Shown here one piece after another: positions 50,625-60,086 of a DNA stretch of 64,000 nt. The stretch is from Lutispora saccharofermentans (GTDB lineage Bacteria; Bacillota; Clostridia; Lutisporales; Lutisporaceae), in NCBI RefSeq assembly GCF_024363565.1, contig NZ_JAJEKE010000008.1, positions 62,001 to 126,000 of the forward strand, read 5' to 3'. Numbering within the stretch: the stretch's first letter is position 1; the number at the start of each line of letters is the position of its first letter. The notes under the pieces were generated by a model, which did not search any database, was not told the DNA's origin, and worked only from the letters and a program-made list of their open reading frames with translations. Made by a program: the position numbers and the translations under genes.

Positions 50625-52271
50625 ATGAAAAAAAGGACAGCAGTATTATTGACAACGCTAATAGTTTTATTTTCATTTTTAGTTACTGCGTGCGGCGGAA
50701 ACAGTCCCCAAAGCGCGCAGCCGGCAGGCGAAAGCACCGCTGAGGGGAAGCCTGCAGTAGGAGGGAGCCTGGTTGTGGGCATCACCGGAGATCCCTATAA
50801 TCTGGCAACATGGTTATCTAATGATATGAATTCGTCAATGGTGATGAATCTTGCACTGCCGCCTTTGATGGCTACGGACAGCAAGGGAAATAAGGTGCCG
50901 TATATACTGAAGAGCTGCGATATAAGCTCTGATGCAAAGGTTTATACAGTGACACTGCATGATGGACTCACATGGCATGACGGCAAGGAATTTACCTCTG
51001 AAGATATGGCTTTTACCGCAGAATATCTTGTAAAGCATAAGCTGGGATATGGATTAGACATGTATTCCAATGTGGAGAAAACAGAGATCGTTGACAAGAC
51101 TACTTTGAAATACTATCTGAAAAGCCCCCAGGTCAACTTTATGTCTCAGGTAGGCTTCTGGATCGATGTAATGCCGAAACATATTTATGAAAATGTGGAT
51201 GACCCGGCTAATTTTGAATACAATGGGGTAGGCTACGGCCCGTATAAGCTGAAGGAATATAAAAAAGGCGAATATTATTCATTCGAAAGGGTTGAAAATT
51301 GGCCTTTAGCCAATGACGGGCAGGGCGCTTATATAGAGAACATCACCTTCAGGGTCTTCCCGGATGCTAATGCTCTGGTGCTTGCCATGAAGAATGGAGA
51401 AGTCAATGTATCAGGCTCAGCACTGCCTATAGCAGCACAAAAGCAGCTGGAATCCACACCGGATAAATTTGGGATAAAAAAGGTCAACTCACTGGGTTAC
51501 GGATACTTCGCATTCAGCTATAAGAATGAACTGCTAAAAGATTTTAATGTCCGCAAAGCCATAGCTATGACCATCGACAGAGACGCCCTTGTAAGCACTG
51601 CAATGCAGGGCGGGGCAATAAAGATGGAAACACCTATATCACCTGTTTTCGAAGATCTTGTAAAATCAGATATAAAATTCCCTGCTTTTGATGTAGAGGG
51701 TGCCAAGAGCCTTCTTGAATCCTCCGGATATACCGATAAGGACAATGATGGGGTAAGGGAATCAGCTTCAGGTAAAAAACTGGAGTTTGAATTGATATAT
51801 CGTACTACCACTGCCAATATTGACCCCATTGCCAATGTATTTAAGGCCAATGCAGAAAAGGCAGGCATAAAGATAAACCTTAAGCCTGTTGATCCTGCCA
51901 CATATACTGACAGGGTTACAAAGCAGAGAAACTTCGATATAAACGTTATAGACTGGGGTGTAATAGACGACCCGGATTCATCTTTGAGCACTGTATATGC
52001 TTCCAATGCCCAGCTTAACTTTATGGATTATAAAAATGAGAAAATGGATGAGCTGCTTGCAAAGTCAACTCAAGAGCCCAGCTATGAAAACCGTATCAAG
52101 ATCATGGATGAATTCCAAAAGGAATATGTAAATGAGCTTCCGGCGATTAATACATGGGTCAGGGTCAATGCTTACGGCTATTCAAAGGACTTTGAAGGCT
52201 GGGATTTGACTCCCGGGCTTTATGGGGTATTGGATGCAAAGGATATAGTCAAGGTTTATAAAGCAAAATAG
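50625..52271 (+). CDS. oppA: Peptide-binding lipoprotein of the ABC transporter
   Basis: 548 residues, SBP_bac_5 family. Signal peptide with lipobox LVTAC, so Cys 23 carries the lipid. Visible family parts: TVTLHDGLTWHDGKEFTSEDMAFTAEYL, YLKSPQVNFMSQVGFWIDVMPKHIYEN, GYGPYKLKEYKKGEYYSFERVENW and DFNVRKAIAMTIDRDALV. It captures peptides outside and delivers them to OppBC. GGGAGGA precedes the ATG. It is followed by a stem-loop and then by the two dipeptidase genes. Confidence 0.95.
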   Translation: MKKRTAVLLTTLIVLFSFLVTACGGNSPQSAQPAGESTAEGKPAVGGSLVVGITGDPYNLATWLSNDMNSSMVMNLALPPLMATDSKGNKVPYILKSCDISSDAKVYTVTLHDGLTWHDGKEFTSEDMAFTAEYLVKHKLGYGLDMYSNVEKTEIVDKTTLKYYLKSPQVNFMSQVGFWIDVMPKHIYENVDDPANFEYNGVGYGPYKLKEYKKGEYYSFERVENWPLANDGQGAYIENITFRVFPDANALVLAMKNGEVNVSGSALPIAAQKQLESTPDKFGIKKVNSLGYGYFAFSYKNELLKDFNVRKAIAMTIDRDALVSTAMQGGAIKMETPISPVFEDLVKSDIKFPAFDVEGAKSLLESSGYTDKDNDGVRESASGKKLEFELIYRTTTANIDPIANVFKANAEKAGIKINLKPVDPATYTDRVTKQRNFDINVIDWGVIDDPDSSLSTVYASNAQLNFMDYKNEKMDELLAKSTQEPSYENRIKIMDEFQKEYVNELPAINTWVRVNAYGYSKDFEGWDLTPGLYGVLDAKDIVKVYKAK

Positions 52272-52304
52272 GAAATCCCCCCAAATATATATTGGAGTTT
52301 GAAA

Positions 52305-52343
52305 GAAGGATATGAGCCAGATATAATCCGTTCATATCCTTCG
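52305..52343 (+). terminator. Stem-loop after oppA, without a T run
   Basis: GAAGGATATGA (52305-52315) and TCATATCCTTC (52333-52343) form a perfect 11-bp stem. Lacking a T tail, it is more likely an mRNA-stabilising or partial terminator that raises oppA over the downstream genes. Confidence 0.45.
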
Positions 52344-52391
52344 CTCCTAAGTTGTGATTAATTTTTAAGCGGCATTACAGGAGGCATAAGG

Positions 52392-53588
52392 ATGAAAAAA
52401 GGATACAAGGGCTACAGGTCATATCAATACCTGGAAAAGGATTTGGATTATAAGGGGTTCAAGCTGTCGAAAGAGATTGGCAGAGTGGAACCGTATTTGA
52501 TTCCGTTGATGGATGAGGAAGAAAAGAGAGTAGAGGTTATCATTAACAATAATATAGTCATATCTCTTCATGACCATCCTACTATCATACCTGAAGACGT
52601 GAACGAACTTATGAGTTATGAGAGAGAAGGCAGGGAGGCTACGGCTTTTGAAGGTTTAGCACACTCGTGCCTTGATGCGGTTTTTGACAATATGATGGAC
52701 GGCACCTGCGTCATAGGCTCTAAAGCCGGATGGAAGTGGATTGATGTAATACATGATATGGGCATGAGATCCTGCGATATAGCCCATCAGGATTTCTTGA
52801 TCAAGGGCAGCAATATAGATGATATCTATAAGGCTAAAGCTGAGGGGAAGATAGCATGGTTCATTTCCCTTGAAAGCGCTACGATGATTGAAAATGAGCT
52901 GGACAGGATAGAGATACTATACGGGCTCGGTGCCAGGATGATGGGAATAGCCTATAGCGAATCAAACTCCTTAGGCTCCGGCCTGAAGGAAAAGAATGAC
53001 GGCGGCCTCACAGCCTTCGGATGCCAGGCAGTGGAACGCATGAACAAGGTGGGTATGGCCATCGATGTATCCCACACCGGGGATAAGACTGCTATGGATA
53101 CTATAAAGGCGAGCAGTAAGCCCATATTCATAAGCCATATAGGAGCGAGGGCCTTATGGGATATGAAGAGATTGAAGCCGGATGATGTCTTTAAGGCCTG
53201 TGCAGATAAAGGCGGAGTCATAGGCATTGAGGCGGCTCCTCATACGACGATCACAAGGAAACATCCGAGGCATGATATAGATTCCTACATGGAGCATTTT
53301 GAATATATAAAGGATCTGGTGGGGATAGACCATGTTGCCTTTGGTCCTGATGCTTTATTCGGCGACCATGTGAGCTTGCATGACCTTTTCAGCAGCAATA
53401 TGTCTATAGCCGAAAATACCGCAGGCCGCAGCTTTGACAGGATTGAGTATGTAAAAGGCCTGGAGAATCCTGCCGAAGCATCGCAGAACATCGTGAGATG
53501 GCTTGTGAAGCATGGCTACTCCGATGAGGAGATAGGCAAGGTACTGGGTAAAAACGTTATAAGGGTTTTAAAGCAGGCTTGGAGTTAA
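52392..53588 (+). CDS. Divergent M19 (membrane dipeptidase) family protein, copy 1
   Basis: 398 residues, TIM-barrel metallopeptidase of the renal-dipeptidase family, which splits dipeptides including those with a C-terminal D residue. Visible: WFISLESAT (bridging Glu), MAIDVSHTGDKTAMD (His), IFISHIGARALWD (His) and HVAFGPDALFGDH (Asp). The first metal motif reads SLHDHP (His 60, Asp 61, His 62), where typical M19 enzymes have His-x-Asp, so it is H-x-H here. No signal peptide. GGAGGCAT precedes the ATG. The next gene is a paralogue. Confidence 0.88.
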   Translation: MKKGYKGYRSYQYLEKDLDYKGFKLSKEIGRVEPYLIPLMDEEEKRVEVIINNNIVISLHDHPTIIPEDVNELMSYEREGREATAFEGLAHSCLDAVFDNMMDGTCVIGSKAGWKWIDVIHDMGMRSCDIAHQDFLIKGSNIDDIYKAKAEGKIAWFISLESATMIENELDRIEILYGLGARMMGIAYSESNSLGSGLKEKNDGGLTAFGCQAVERMNKVGMAIDVSHTGDKTAMDTIKASSKPIFISHIGARALWDMKRLKPDDVFKACADKGGVIGIEAAPHTTITRKHPRHDIDSYMEHFEYIKDLVGIDHVAFGPDALFGDHVSLHDLFSSNMSIAENTAGRSFDRIEYVKGLENPAEASQNIVRWLVKHGYSDEEIGKVLGKNVIRVLKQAWS

Positions 53589-53629
53589 ATTATATGTCAT
53601 GATTAAAAAGTGTTTAGGAGGTTTTAACA

Positions 53630-54835
53630 ATGGGAATTAATAAGAAATATGACGGTTATGAAGCATATCAATACTTGGAGAAGGGCAAAGATTACAAGGC
53701 CTTCAAGTTTCCGAAGGGTGTGGGAAGAGTGCCTGAATACTATCTGCCCCTTAATGCGGAGCAGGAAAAACGTGCTGCGGAAATCTCTGAAAAGTATATT
53801 TTCATATCATTGCATGAGCATCCTGTATTTTTCCCGGAGGATTTGGGACAGATATTCGAGTATAATAGAGAGGGAAGACAAGCAGCAGCTTATGAAGCAT
53901 TGGCAAAATCATACCTTGACGTTGTTTTTGACAACCTGATGGATGGGACATGCACAATATCCTCAAAAAACGGCTGGAAATGGAATGATGTGCTTCATGA
54001 TCTGGGAATGAGGCTTTGCGATCTGGCCCATCAGGATTTTGTGATCCGCTGTGAGAAGGTGGATGATATGGTAAGGGCACATAGGGAAGGAAAGATAGCT
54101 CTGGTTCCCACTGTGGAAGGTGCCGCAATTTTGGAGAATGAGGTCGAGCGTGTAGAGATACTATATGGCTTTGGCGTAAGGATGATGGGAATAACATATA
54201 GCGAAGCTAATTCATTGGGATCCGGCCTGAAGGAAAAGAATGACGGAGGCCTCACCGCCTTAGGATATAAGGTTGTGGAGAGGATGAACAAGGTGGGTAT
54301 GGCAATAGATTGCTCACATGTAGGAGACAATACTACCATGGATGTAATAGAAGTGAGCACTAAGCCCGTATTCCTGTCCCATTGCGGTGCAAGAGCAATT
54401 TGGAACAGCAGGAGACTGAAGCCTGATCATGTCCTTAAGGCATGCGCTGACAAGGGCGGTGTTATAGGTATAGAAGCTGCACCCCATACCACTCTTACGG
54501 TGAATAATCTGGAACATTCCATCGATTCCTTTATGGAACATTTTGAATATATAAAGGATCTGGTGGGTATAGACCATGTTGCCTTTGGTCCGGATACTTT
54601 ATACGGGGATCATGTAGGGCTGCATCATGCATTTGCTTCTAATTTATCGATAAAAAGCTCCCATGAAGGCTCGGCAGAATTCAGCGAGGTGGAATATGTG
54701 AAGGGCCTGGAGAACCCGACAGAGGCATCCATAAACATTGTAAGATGGCTTGTTAAGCACAATTATTCCGACAAGGATATAGAAAAAGTGTTAGGCGGAA
54801 ATATCATCAGAGCACTGAAGGATACATGGATATAA
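53630..54835 (+). CDS. Divergent M19 (membrane dipeptidase) family protein, copy 2
   Basis: 401 residues, clearly paralogous to the preceding protein (shared YxxYQYLEKxxDYKxFK start, MMGIxYSExNSLGSGLKEKNDGGLTA centre). Metal motifs: SLHEHP (His 62, His 64), PTVEGAAILENE (Glu), MAIDCSHVGDNTTMD, VFLSHCGARAIWN and HVAFGPDTLYGDH. The H-x-H form is kept, so it is a subfamily trait. The Glu motif is closer to the classic EG than in copy 1, which hints at different specificity. TAGGAGGT precedes the ATG. Confidence 0.88.
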   Translation: MGINKKYDGYEAYQYLEKGKDYKAFKFPKGVGRVPEYYLPLNAEQEKRAAEISEKYIFISLHEHPVFFPEDLGQIFEYNREGRQAAAYEALAKSYLDVVFDNLMDGTCTISSKNGWKWNDVLHDLGMRLCDLAHQDFVIRCEKVDDMVRAHREGKIALVPTVEGAAILENEVERVEILYGFGVRMMGITYSEANSLGSGLKEKNDGGLTALGYKVVERMNKVGMAIDCSHVGDNTTMDVIEVSTKPVFLSHCGARAIWNSRRLKPDHVLKACADKGGVIGIEAAPHTTLTVNNLEHSIDSFMEHFEYIKDLVGIDHVAFGPDTLYGDHVGLHHAFASNLSIKSSHEGSAEFSEVEYVKGLENPTEASINIVRWLVKHNYSDKDIEKVLGGNIIRALKDTWI

Positions 54836-54843
54836 TCGGACAT

Positions 54844-54905
54844 AATCAACTCGTTGTGCCAGTTGATAATTATTGCTAGTGTTATAAGGCTAAGACTTTG
54901 TGTAG
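54844..54905. repeat. Solo end related to the inverted-repeat element at 25313
   Basis: AACTCGTTGTGCCAGTTGAT at 54847 matches the element end (AACTCATTGTGCCAGCTGAT) with two changes, and AGGCTAAGACTTTGT further on matches the inner part. No partner end lies nearby. It provides the sequence just before the ribosome binding site of the M28-like gene. Confidence 0.6.
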
Positions 54906-54915
54906 GAGGGATTAT

Positions 54916-56658
54916 ATGCTGACTTTAGAAGAAAAATCGATTCTCGAGGAAATCAGCTTTGAAGAGCCGAAGATGCTTTTGTATAAATTTAATAATCTCA
55001 TACGGCAATCAGGCAGCGAAGACGAAAGAAAGGCTGCTTACTATATAGGCGAGAGATTGGCCGGCTTCGGCATGGACTATGAAATCTTATGGCCGGAAAT
55101 ATACCTGAGCACTCCGGTAAAAGCTGAATTGAAAATAATCGGGCAAAATGAGGAAATCAATGTAAAGACTCCCTCCTATTCAATGTCTACCGGCGACAAA
55201 TGGGTGGACGGAGAGCTGATCTATGCATCCAGCTACCGGCCGCCTTATGCCACCGACGAGTTTGAGTACAAGCTCCGGTTTGAGAGCGATCCCAAGGGAA
55301 AAATCGTCATATGCGATGGAATACCTTCTCCCGATAAGGTGAATGACATAATAAGCAATAAAGGCGTTGCAGCCATCTTTGTTCAGTCAGGAGAAAGGAT
55401 TCACGAAGGGATATGCACCTCAGTATGGGGAAGTCCCGGATATGAAGACTTGGCAAATATAAACAGGATACCTGTGGTGTCTGTCAATAAACCTGACGGC
55501 AAAAGGCTTATAGAGAGTTTAAAAGAGAACAAGGTGAGAGCGGCACTGAGGACCCTGCTGGACGACGGCTGGAAGAAGTGTCCCCTGGTTTTGACCAAGA
55601 TACTCGGGTGTGAAAGCCCGGAAAAATTCATATTACTGCACGGGCACATAGATTCATGGCATAAAGGCATAGGAGATAATGCTTTGGGCAATGCGACCAT
55701 GCTTGAAATAGCCAGAGTGCTTCAAAATAACCGGAGCAAACTGAAAAAAAGCGTTTGGATAGCGTGGTGGCCCGGACATTCTACAGGCAGGTATGCAGGG
55801 TCCACCTGGTTTGCGGATCAATTTGCAATGGAATTTCACGACAACTGCATTGCACAAGTGAATTGCGAATCCACCGGATGTGTCAATGCAAATACCTATG
55901 ACGGGATCATGTGGACTGAAGAGATGGATGATTTTTGCAGGCAAATAGTTGTGAGCGTAACGGGCATAGAACCGAAATGGACAAGGCCCCACCGTGCAGG
56001 TGATTACTCCTTTAATAACATAGGTATTTCTTCATTTTTCATGCTCAGCTCTACGATGAGCAGAGAAAAGATGGAGAAGCTGGGCTACTACGAGGTGTAC
56101 GGATGCGGCGGGAATATAGAGTGGCATACAGAAAACGATGATATGAGCATCGTGGATGAAAAAATTTTTCTCAGAGATACAAAGCTTTATTTAGCGGGAA
56201 TATATAAAATGGTCAATGAGCCTTTGCTTCCCGTAAATATCAAAAAACTTCTGGAGTCTATGAGAAGCTACCTTCATGAATACCAGACAGCGGCAGGTGA
56301 CAGCTTTGACTTTGGAATTGTTTTTGATGAACTGAGAAACCTGGAGCTATCGGTTGAGGAATTCTATGATAAAGCCGGCGAATATCGAAATGACAGCCAA
56401 AAAAGCGATATGATCTGCAATACAATCCTCAGGATCGTGAGGAAGCTCATCAGGATCAATTATACCAGCAGGCAGGAATTTAGACATGATCCTGCGGCAA
56501 TGATGCCGCCTATACCGGATCTGGCTCCTGTTCTGATGCTCAACAGCATGAGCAATACGGATCAAAAATTTCTGGTCACTCAGCTTGTGAGAGCCAGAAA
56601 CAGAGTGCTTCATGCTCTTAAAGAATGCAGGCAGATAATTATGGATGTCTCATTATAA
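54916..56658 (+). CDS. M28-like peptidase lacking the Glu-Glu pair
   Basis: 580 residues, no signal. A PA-like domain lies at about 75-215. The M28 zinc motif HGHIDSW (His 244, Asp 246) and GDNALGNATMLEIAR (Asp 254) are present. Where active M28 enzymes have the catalytic Glu-Glu (E-E-x-G-x-x-G-S), it reads WWPGHSTGRYAGS (286-296). Downstream come VNCESTGC and HRAGDYSFNNIGI. It may be a differently ligated hydrolase or a non-catalytic homologue. The C-terminal 150 residues are helical. The ATG at 54916 follows TAGGAGGG; GTG 54898 is upstream. Confidence 0.85.
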   Translation: MLTLEEKSILEEISFEEPKMLLYKFNNLIRQSGSEDERKAAYYIGERLAGFGMDYEILWPEIYLSTPVKAELKIIGQNEEINVKTPSYSMSTGDKWVDGELIYASSYRPPYATDEFEYKLRFESDPKGKIVICDGIPSPDKVNDIISNKGVAAIFVQSGERIHEGICTSVWGSPGYEDLANINRIPVVSVNKPDGKRLIESLKENKVRAALRTLLDDGWKKCPLVLTKILGCESPEKFILLHGHIDSWHKGIGDNALGNATMLEIARVLQNNRSKLKKSVWIAWWPGHSTGRYAGSTWFADQFAMEFHDNCIAQVNCESTGCVNANTYDGIMWTEEMDDFCRQIVVSVTGIEPKWTRPHRAGDYSFNNIGISSFFMLSSTMSREKMEKLGYYEVYGCGGNIEWHTENDDMSIVDEKIFLRDTKLYLAGIYKMVNEPLLPVNIKKLLESMRSYLHEYQTAAGDSFDFGIVFDELRNLELSVEEFYDKAGEYRNDSQKSDMICNTILRIVRKLIRINYTSRQEFRHDPAAMMPPIPDLAPVLMLNSMSNTDQKFLVTQLVRARNRVLHALKECRQIIMDVSL

Positions 56659-56724
56659 AAATAGACTTAATAGCTGATAAAATGTATAATAGAAGTTAAA
56701 AAACATGGCACTGGAGTGTTCCCA

Positions 56725-58782
56725 ATGGTTAAATATAGAATCGCCGTAGTCGCTGCAGATGAAAAAATAGGAATAGGGTTTAAAAACCAGCTCGAAAGCA
56801 TATTTCATGATGAAATAGAAATCGTCATTCTGAGCCTGGAAGATGATCAGGAGCTTTTTCTCGGGTTTGATCTCATTATGGCTGCCAGCTCCGCAATATA
56901 TGACGAGGTGAAGAGGAAGGCTCCGTTGAATGCGAAGATAATAACCGTGATACGCAATATCAATACCCTGGAAATTCATAAGGTGTTTAATATAGATGCA
57001 GGCAGCAGAGCCCTTGTGGTGAGCAATTATTTCTACGCAGCTAAGGAAACCGTGGATTTGCTCAATGAGATCGGGTTGAATCACATTGAATATATACCCT
57101 ATTGCCCGGGGACAAACCTGGGCGGTCTGGATCTTAATACCGTTGACCTCGCAATAACTGCGGGAGCTGCACATTATGTGCCTAAGGGAATAAGCAGAAT
57201 AATCGATCTTGGATTAAAGGTGATAGACATATCTACGGTGATGGAGGTCATCGTAAACCTGGGCTTGCCTCTAGAAAAGATAAACCTGTTTACCCTGCGG
57301 TATATGAAGGAATTCATAGCTCTAAACAGAGAAATAAGCGATTTGAAGTCCACGCTTGTTGCAGTGCTGGATGCTTCTTCCGATGGCATAATGGCGCTGG
57401 ACTTGGAAGGAAATATAATATTTAAGAATAACAGGATCGAAAGATATTTTGAAATATGCAATAAAATCAACGTAGGAGACAATATCGCTGAGTTTATAAA
57501 CAATGAAAATATAATAAATTTCATAAATGGCTTTGATGATAAGGAAAGCGATGTATTCAGCATAAACAGAAGAGATGTAATGATAAATAAAAACTACCTG
57601 AGCAATAATAATAAGCTTACCGGTATCGTAGTGAGCTTAAATTACGTTTCCGAGATACAGGATAAGGAAAAGGAAATAAGGAAGAAGCTGGTCAATAAAG
57701 GCAATGTGGCCAAATATGATTTTTCCGATATCATAGGCTCCAGTAAAAGCATCAGGACAGTGACCGATATGACAAGAAAGGTTGCGAGGACAGATCTATC
57801 CGCCCTCATCTTGGGTGAAAACGGTACAGGCAAGGAGCTTTTTGCCCAGGCTATACACAGAAATTCTTCAAGGAGGACAGGGCCTTTTGTAGCGGTAAAC
57901 TTTGCTGCTTTGCCGGAAAGCCTTATAGAAAGCGAATTGTTCGGGTATGAAGAGGGAGCTTTTACCGGAGCTAAAAAAGGCGGCAAGCGCGGGCTCTTTG
58001 AATTAGCTCATTTGGGCACTATATTTCTTGATGAGATAGGAGATGCTCCTTTGAGCCTTCAGGCAAGACTGCTTCGCGTAATTCAGGAAAAAGAGGTTTT
58101 GAGAGTGGGCGGAGTGAGCCCCCTACCTGTTGATGTAAGGATCATTGCAGCTACCAACAGGGATTTGAAGGAAATGATAAAATTAAATCAATTCAGGCAG
58201 GATCTCTACTATCGCTTGAATACCATAACCATAAAGGTGCCTCCCCTGAGAGACAGAAAAGAGGATATACCATATATCATAGATTACTATATGAAGAATT
58301 TGAATGCGAAAAAGAGGTTTACAAAAGAGGCAATAGAAAAACTCAATAAGCATGACTGGCCCGGCAATGTCAGAGAACTGGAAAATCTGATACATTATGT
58401 AGTTGAGATTGTAGACGGAGACACAATAGATGCAGATGATCTTCCTGTTGATGTCTGCGGGAGCATAGAAGGCCATGAAGCAAATAATAGCGGTGCAGAG
58501 GATATCCTCGAGAGCCTTGAAAAGCTCTGCTCTATAGGGATGCTGACTGCCATATTGGAAGAGTTGGAAAGGGCTGATGATTCCTATGTAAGGGCCAGCA
58601 GGGCATACTTGCTGGAAAAGCTTTTATGCAAGGGTATAAATACCACCGATAACGCATTAAGAAAGATATTGAAAGAATTAGACGGACTAGAATATATAAA
58701 TGTGGGAAGCACAAAGCAGGGGACCAGGATCACACAAAAAGGCAGATCATTTCTTGACGGGCTTAGAAGCTTAGGTGATTGA
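56725..58782 (+). CDS. Sigma-54-dependent transcriptional activator
   Basis: 685 residues. N-terminal 190 residues: a PrpR_N-like receptor region, probably two alpha/beta lobes for a small-molecule effector. A PAS-like domain follows (about 205-315, [20 protein letters not shown]). The AAA+ domain at about 335-570 has Walker A GENGTGKE (364-371), GAFTGA (411-416), the sigma-54 contact loop, Walker B IFLDEIGD and the R-finger region RLLRVIQ. The C terminus is a winged-helix-like segment ([19 protein letters not shown]), not a Fis-type HTH. The ATG at 56725 has GGAG at spacing 8. It should drive the promoter at 45137. Confidence 0.92.
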   Translation: MVKYRIAVVAADEKIGIGFKNQLESIFHDEIEIVILSLEDDQELFLGFDLIMAASSAIYDEVKRKAPLNAKIITVIRNINTLEIHKVFNIDAGSRALVVSNYFYAAKETVDLLNEIGLNHIEYIPYCPGTNLGGLDLNTVDLAITAGAAHYVPKGISRIIDLGLKVIDISTVMEVIVNLGLPLEKINLFTLRYMKEFIALNREISDLKSTLVAVLDASSDGIMALDLEGNIIFKNNRIERYFEICNKINVGDNIAEFINNENIINFINGFDDKESDVFSINRRDVMINKNYLSNNNKLTGIVVSLNYVSEIQDKEKEIRKKLVNKGNVAKYDFSDIIGSSKSIRTVTDMTRKVARTDLSALILGENGTGKELFAQAIHRNSSRRTGPFVAVNFAALPESLIESELFGYEEGAFTGAKKGGKRGLFELAHLGTIFLDEIGDAPLSLQARLLRVIQEKEVLRVGGVSPLPVDVRIIAATNRDLKEMIKLNQFRQDLYYRLNTITIKVPPLRDRKEDIPYIIDYYMKNLNAKKRFTKEAIEKLNKHDWPGNVRELENLIHYVVEIVDGDTIDADDLPVDVCGSIEGHEANNSGAEDILESLEKLCSIGMLTAILEELERADDSYVRASRAYLLEKLLCKGINTTDNALRKILKELDGLEYINVGSTKQGTRITQKGRSFLDGLRSLGD

Positions 58783-58820
58783 TACATTGATGATGTAGGA
58801 TGTATCGATCACTTTTTTTT
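58775..58820 (+). terminator. Terminator of the peptide-utilisation operon
   Basis: GTGATTGATACA (58775-58786) and TGTATCGATCAC (58801-58812), 12-bp stem with one G-T, then eight T. It overlaps the activator stop. Confidence 0.9.
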
Positions 58821-58951
58821 AGCGAAAAGGCAGAAAGAATGTTAACCAATATAAAAATTCCGGTTTACAATGGCGTTTTTATAGTATATACTTTACTGTA
58901 TATTTAAAGTTTCAATGGCTATATAAATCGCACTAAATATTTTACAAAACT

Positions 58952-59019
58952 GTCATTCTGAACGAAACAAAGTGGAGTGAAGAATCTGGCTAAGATTCTT
59001 CGCATACGCTCAGAATGAC
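58952..59019. repeat. Dispersed hairpin repeat of the CATTCTGA type
   Basis: GTCATTCTG...AAGAATCT, GGCTA, AGATTCTT...CAGAATGAC. The 68-base palindrome resembles hairpin repeats scattered through many clostridial genomes. The rest of the gap 58821-59090 holds nothing recognisable. Confidence 0.7.
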
Positions 59020-59108
59020 GGCATATGCCTTTTTAAAACTACAAATGCATTTATTGCGTTATATATAGATTCATAAAATACTAAACTGAGGATATGCAGG
59101 AGGATAAA

Positions 59109-60086
59109 ATGAAAGATATTGCTTTAAGACTGGAAAGAAAAATCAGTGAAGGCGGGGCCGTGGATTTTGATGAAGCTTATATGCTGGGAGGGCTCAGCAA
59201 ACCTGACGAGCTTGAGAAGTTGTACCATGCAGCAGACAGGATCAGAGAAAGATATAATGGGAATAAGGTAGATTTATGCTCCATAATGAACGCCAAATCG
59301 GGAAGATGCAGCGAGGATTGCAAGTACTGTGCCCAATCTGCTCATTACAATACGCAGGTGGAGGAATACGGTCTGGTCTGCAAGGATAAGGCCTTAGCTC
59401 TTGCCTTGGAAAATGAAAGCTGCGGAGTGGGAAGGTTTTCACTGGTTACCAGCGGAAGAGACTTGGCGGGTGAAGATTTTAAAGAGACCTTAAATATATA
59501 TGGATATATTAAGGATTATGTAAAGATAAGCCTATGCGCCTCTCATGGAATCTTGACTCATGAGCAGCTGCTGCTTCTTAAAAAAGCCGGGGTTGAGACC
59601 TATCATCACAATTTGGAGACGAGCAGGGAATATTACGGCAGGATATGCACAACCCATTCCTATGATGAAAGGATCGAAACAATAAAAAATGCACAAAATG
59701 CCGGACTCAAGGTATGTTCCGGCGGAATCATAGGTATGGGAGAGAGCCTGGAGAATAGGATAAAGCTTGCTTTTGAGCTTAAAGCTCTCAGCATAGACTC
59801 TATTCCCATCAATGTTCTAAATCCCATAAAAGGGACTCCCCTTGAAGGCTCAGAAAGATTGTCTCAGGATGAAATATTGAAAACTGTAGCAATCTACAGA
59901 TTTATAAATCCAAAAGCCTATATCAGGCTGGCAGGGGGAAGGAATAGGATAGAGGATTTCGGAAAGCTTTGCTTTAAAGCAGGTGCAAATGCCACTATCA
60001 CAGGGAATTACCTCACTACCTCAGGAAACAAGATTGCGGACGACATAAAGATGATAAAAGGCTTAGGCTTAGAGACCGGGCTTTAA
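59109..60086 (+). CDS. bioB: Biotin synthase
   Basis: Radical SAM enzyme of 325 residues that inserts sulfur into dethiobiotin. The [4Fe-4S] motif CSEDCKYC (Cys 67, 71, 74) stands in the usual [18 protein letters not shown] context. Further signatures are [42 protein letters not shown] and RLAGGRN, with the auxiliary [2Fe-2S] Cys/Arg set present. The ATG at 59109 follows AGGAGGAT; an ATG at 59094 has no spacing. Its last 18 bases overlap the 3' end of the convergent DUF1836 gene. No other bio gene is present. Confidence 0.95.
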   Translation: MKDIALRLERKISEGGAVDFDEAYMLGGLSKPDELEKLYHAADRIRERYNGNKVDLCSIMNAKSGRCSEDCKYCAQSAHYNTQVEEYGLVCKDKALALALENESCGVGRFSLVTSGRDLAGEDFKETLNIYGYIKDYVKISLCASHGILTHEQLLLLKKAGVETYHHNLETSREYYGRICTTHSYDERIETIKNAQNAGLKVCSGGIIGMGESLENRIKLAFELKALSIDSIPINVLNPIKGTPLEGSERLSQDEILKTVAIYRFINPKAYIRLAGGRNRIEDFGKLCFKAGANATITGNYLTTSGNKIADDIKMIKGLGLETGL

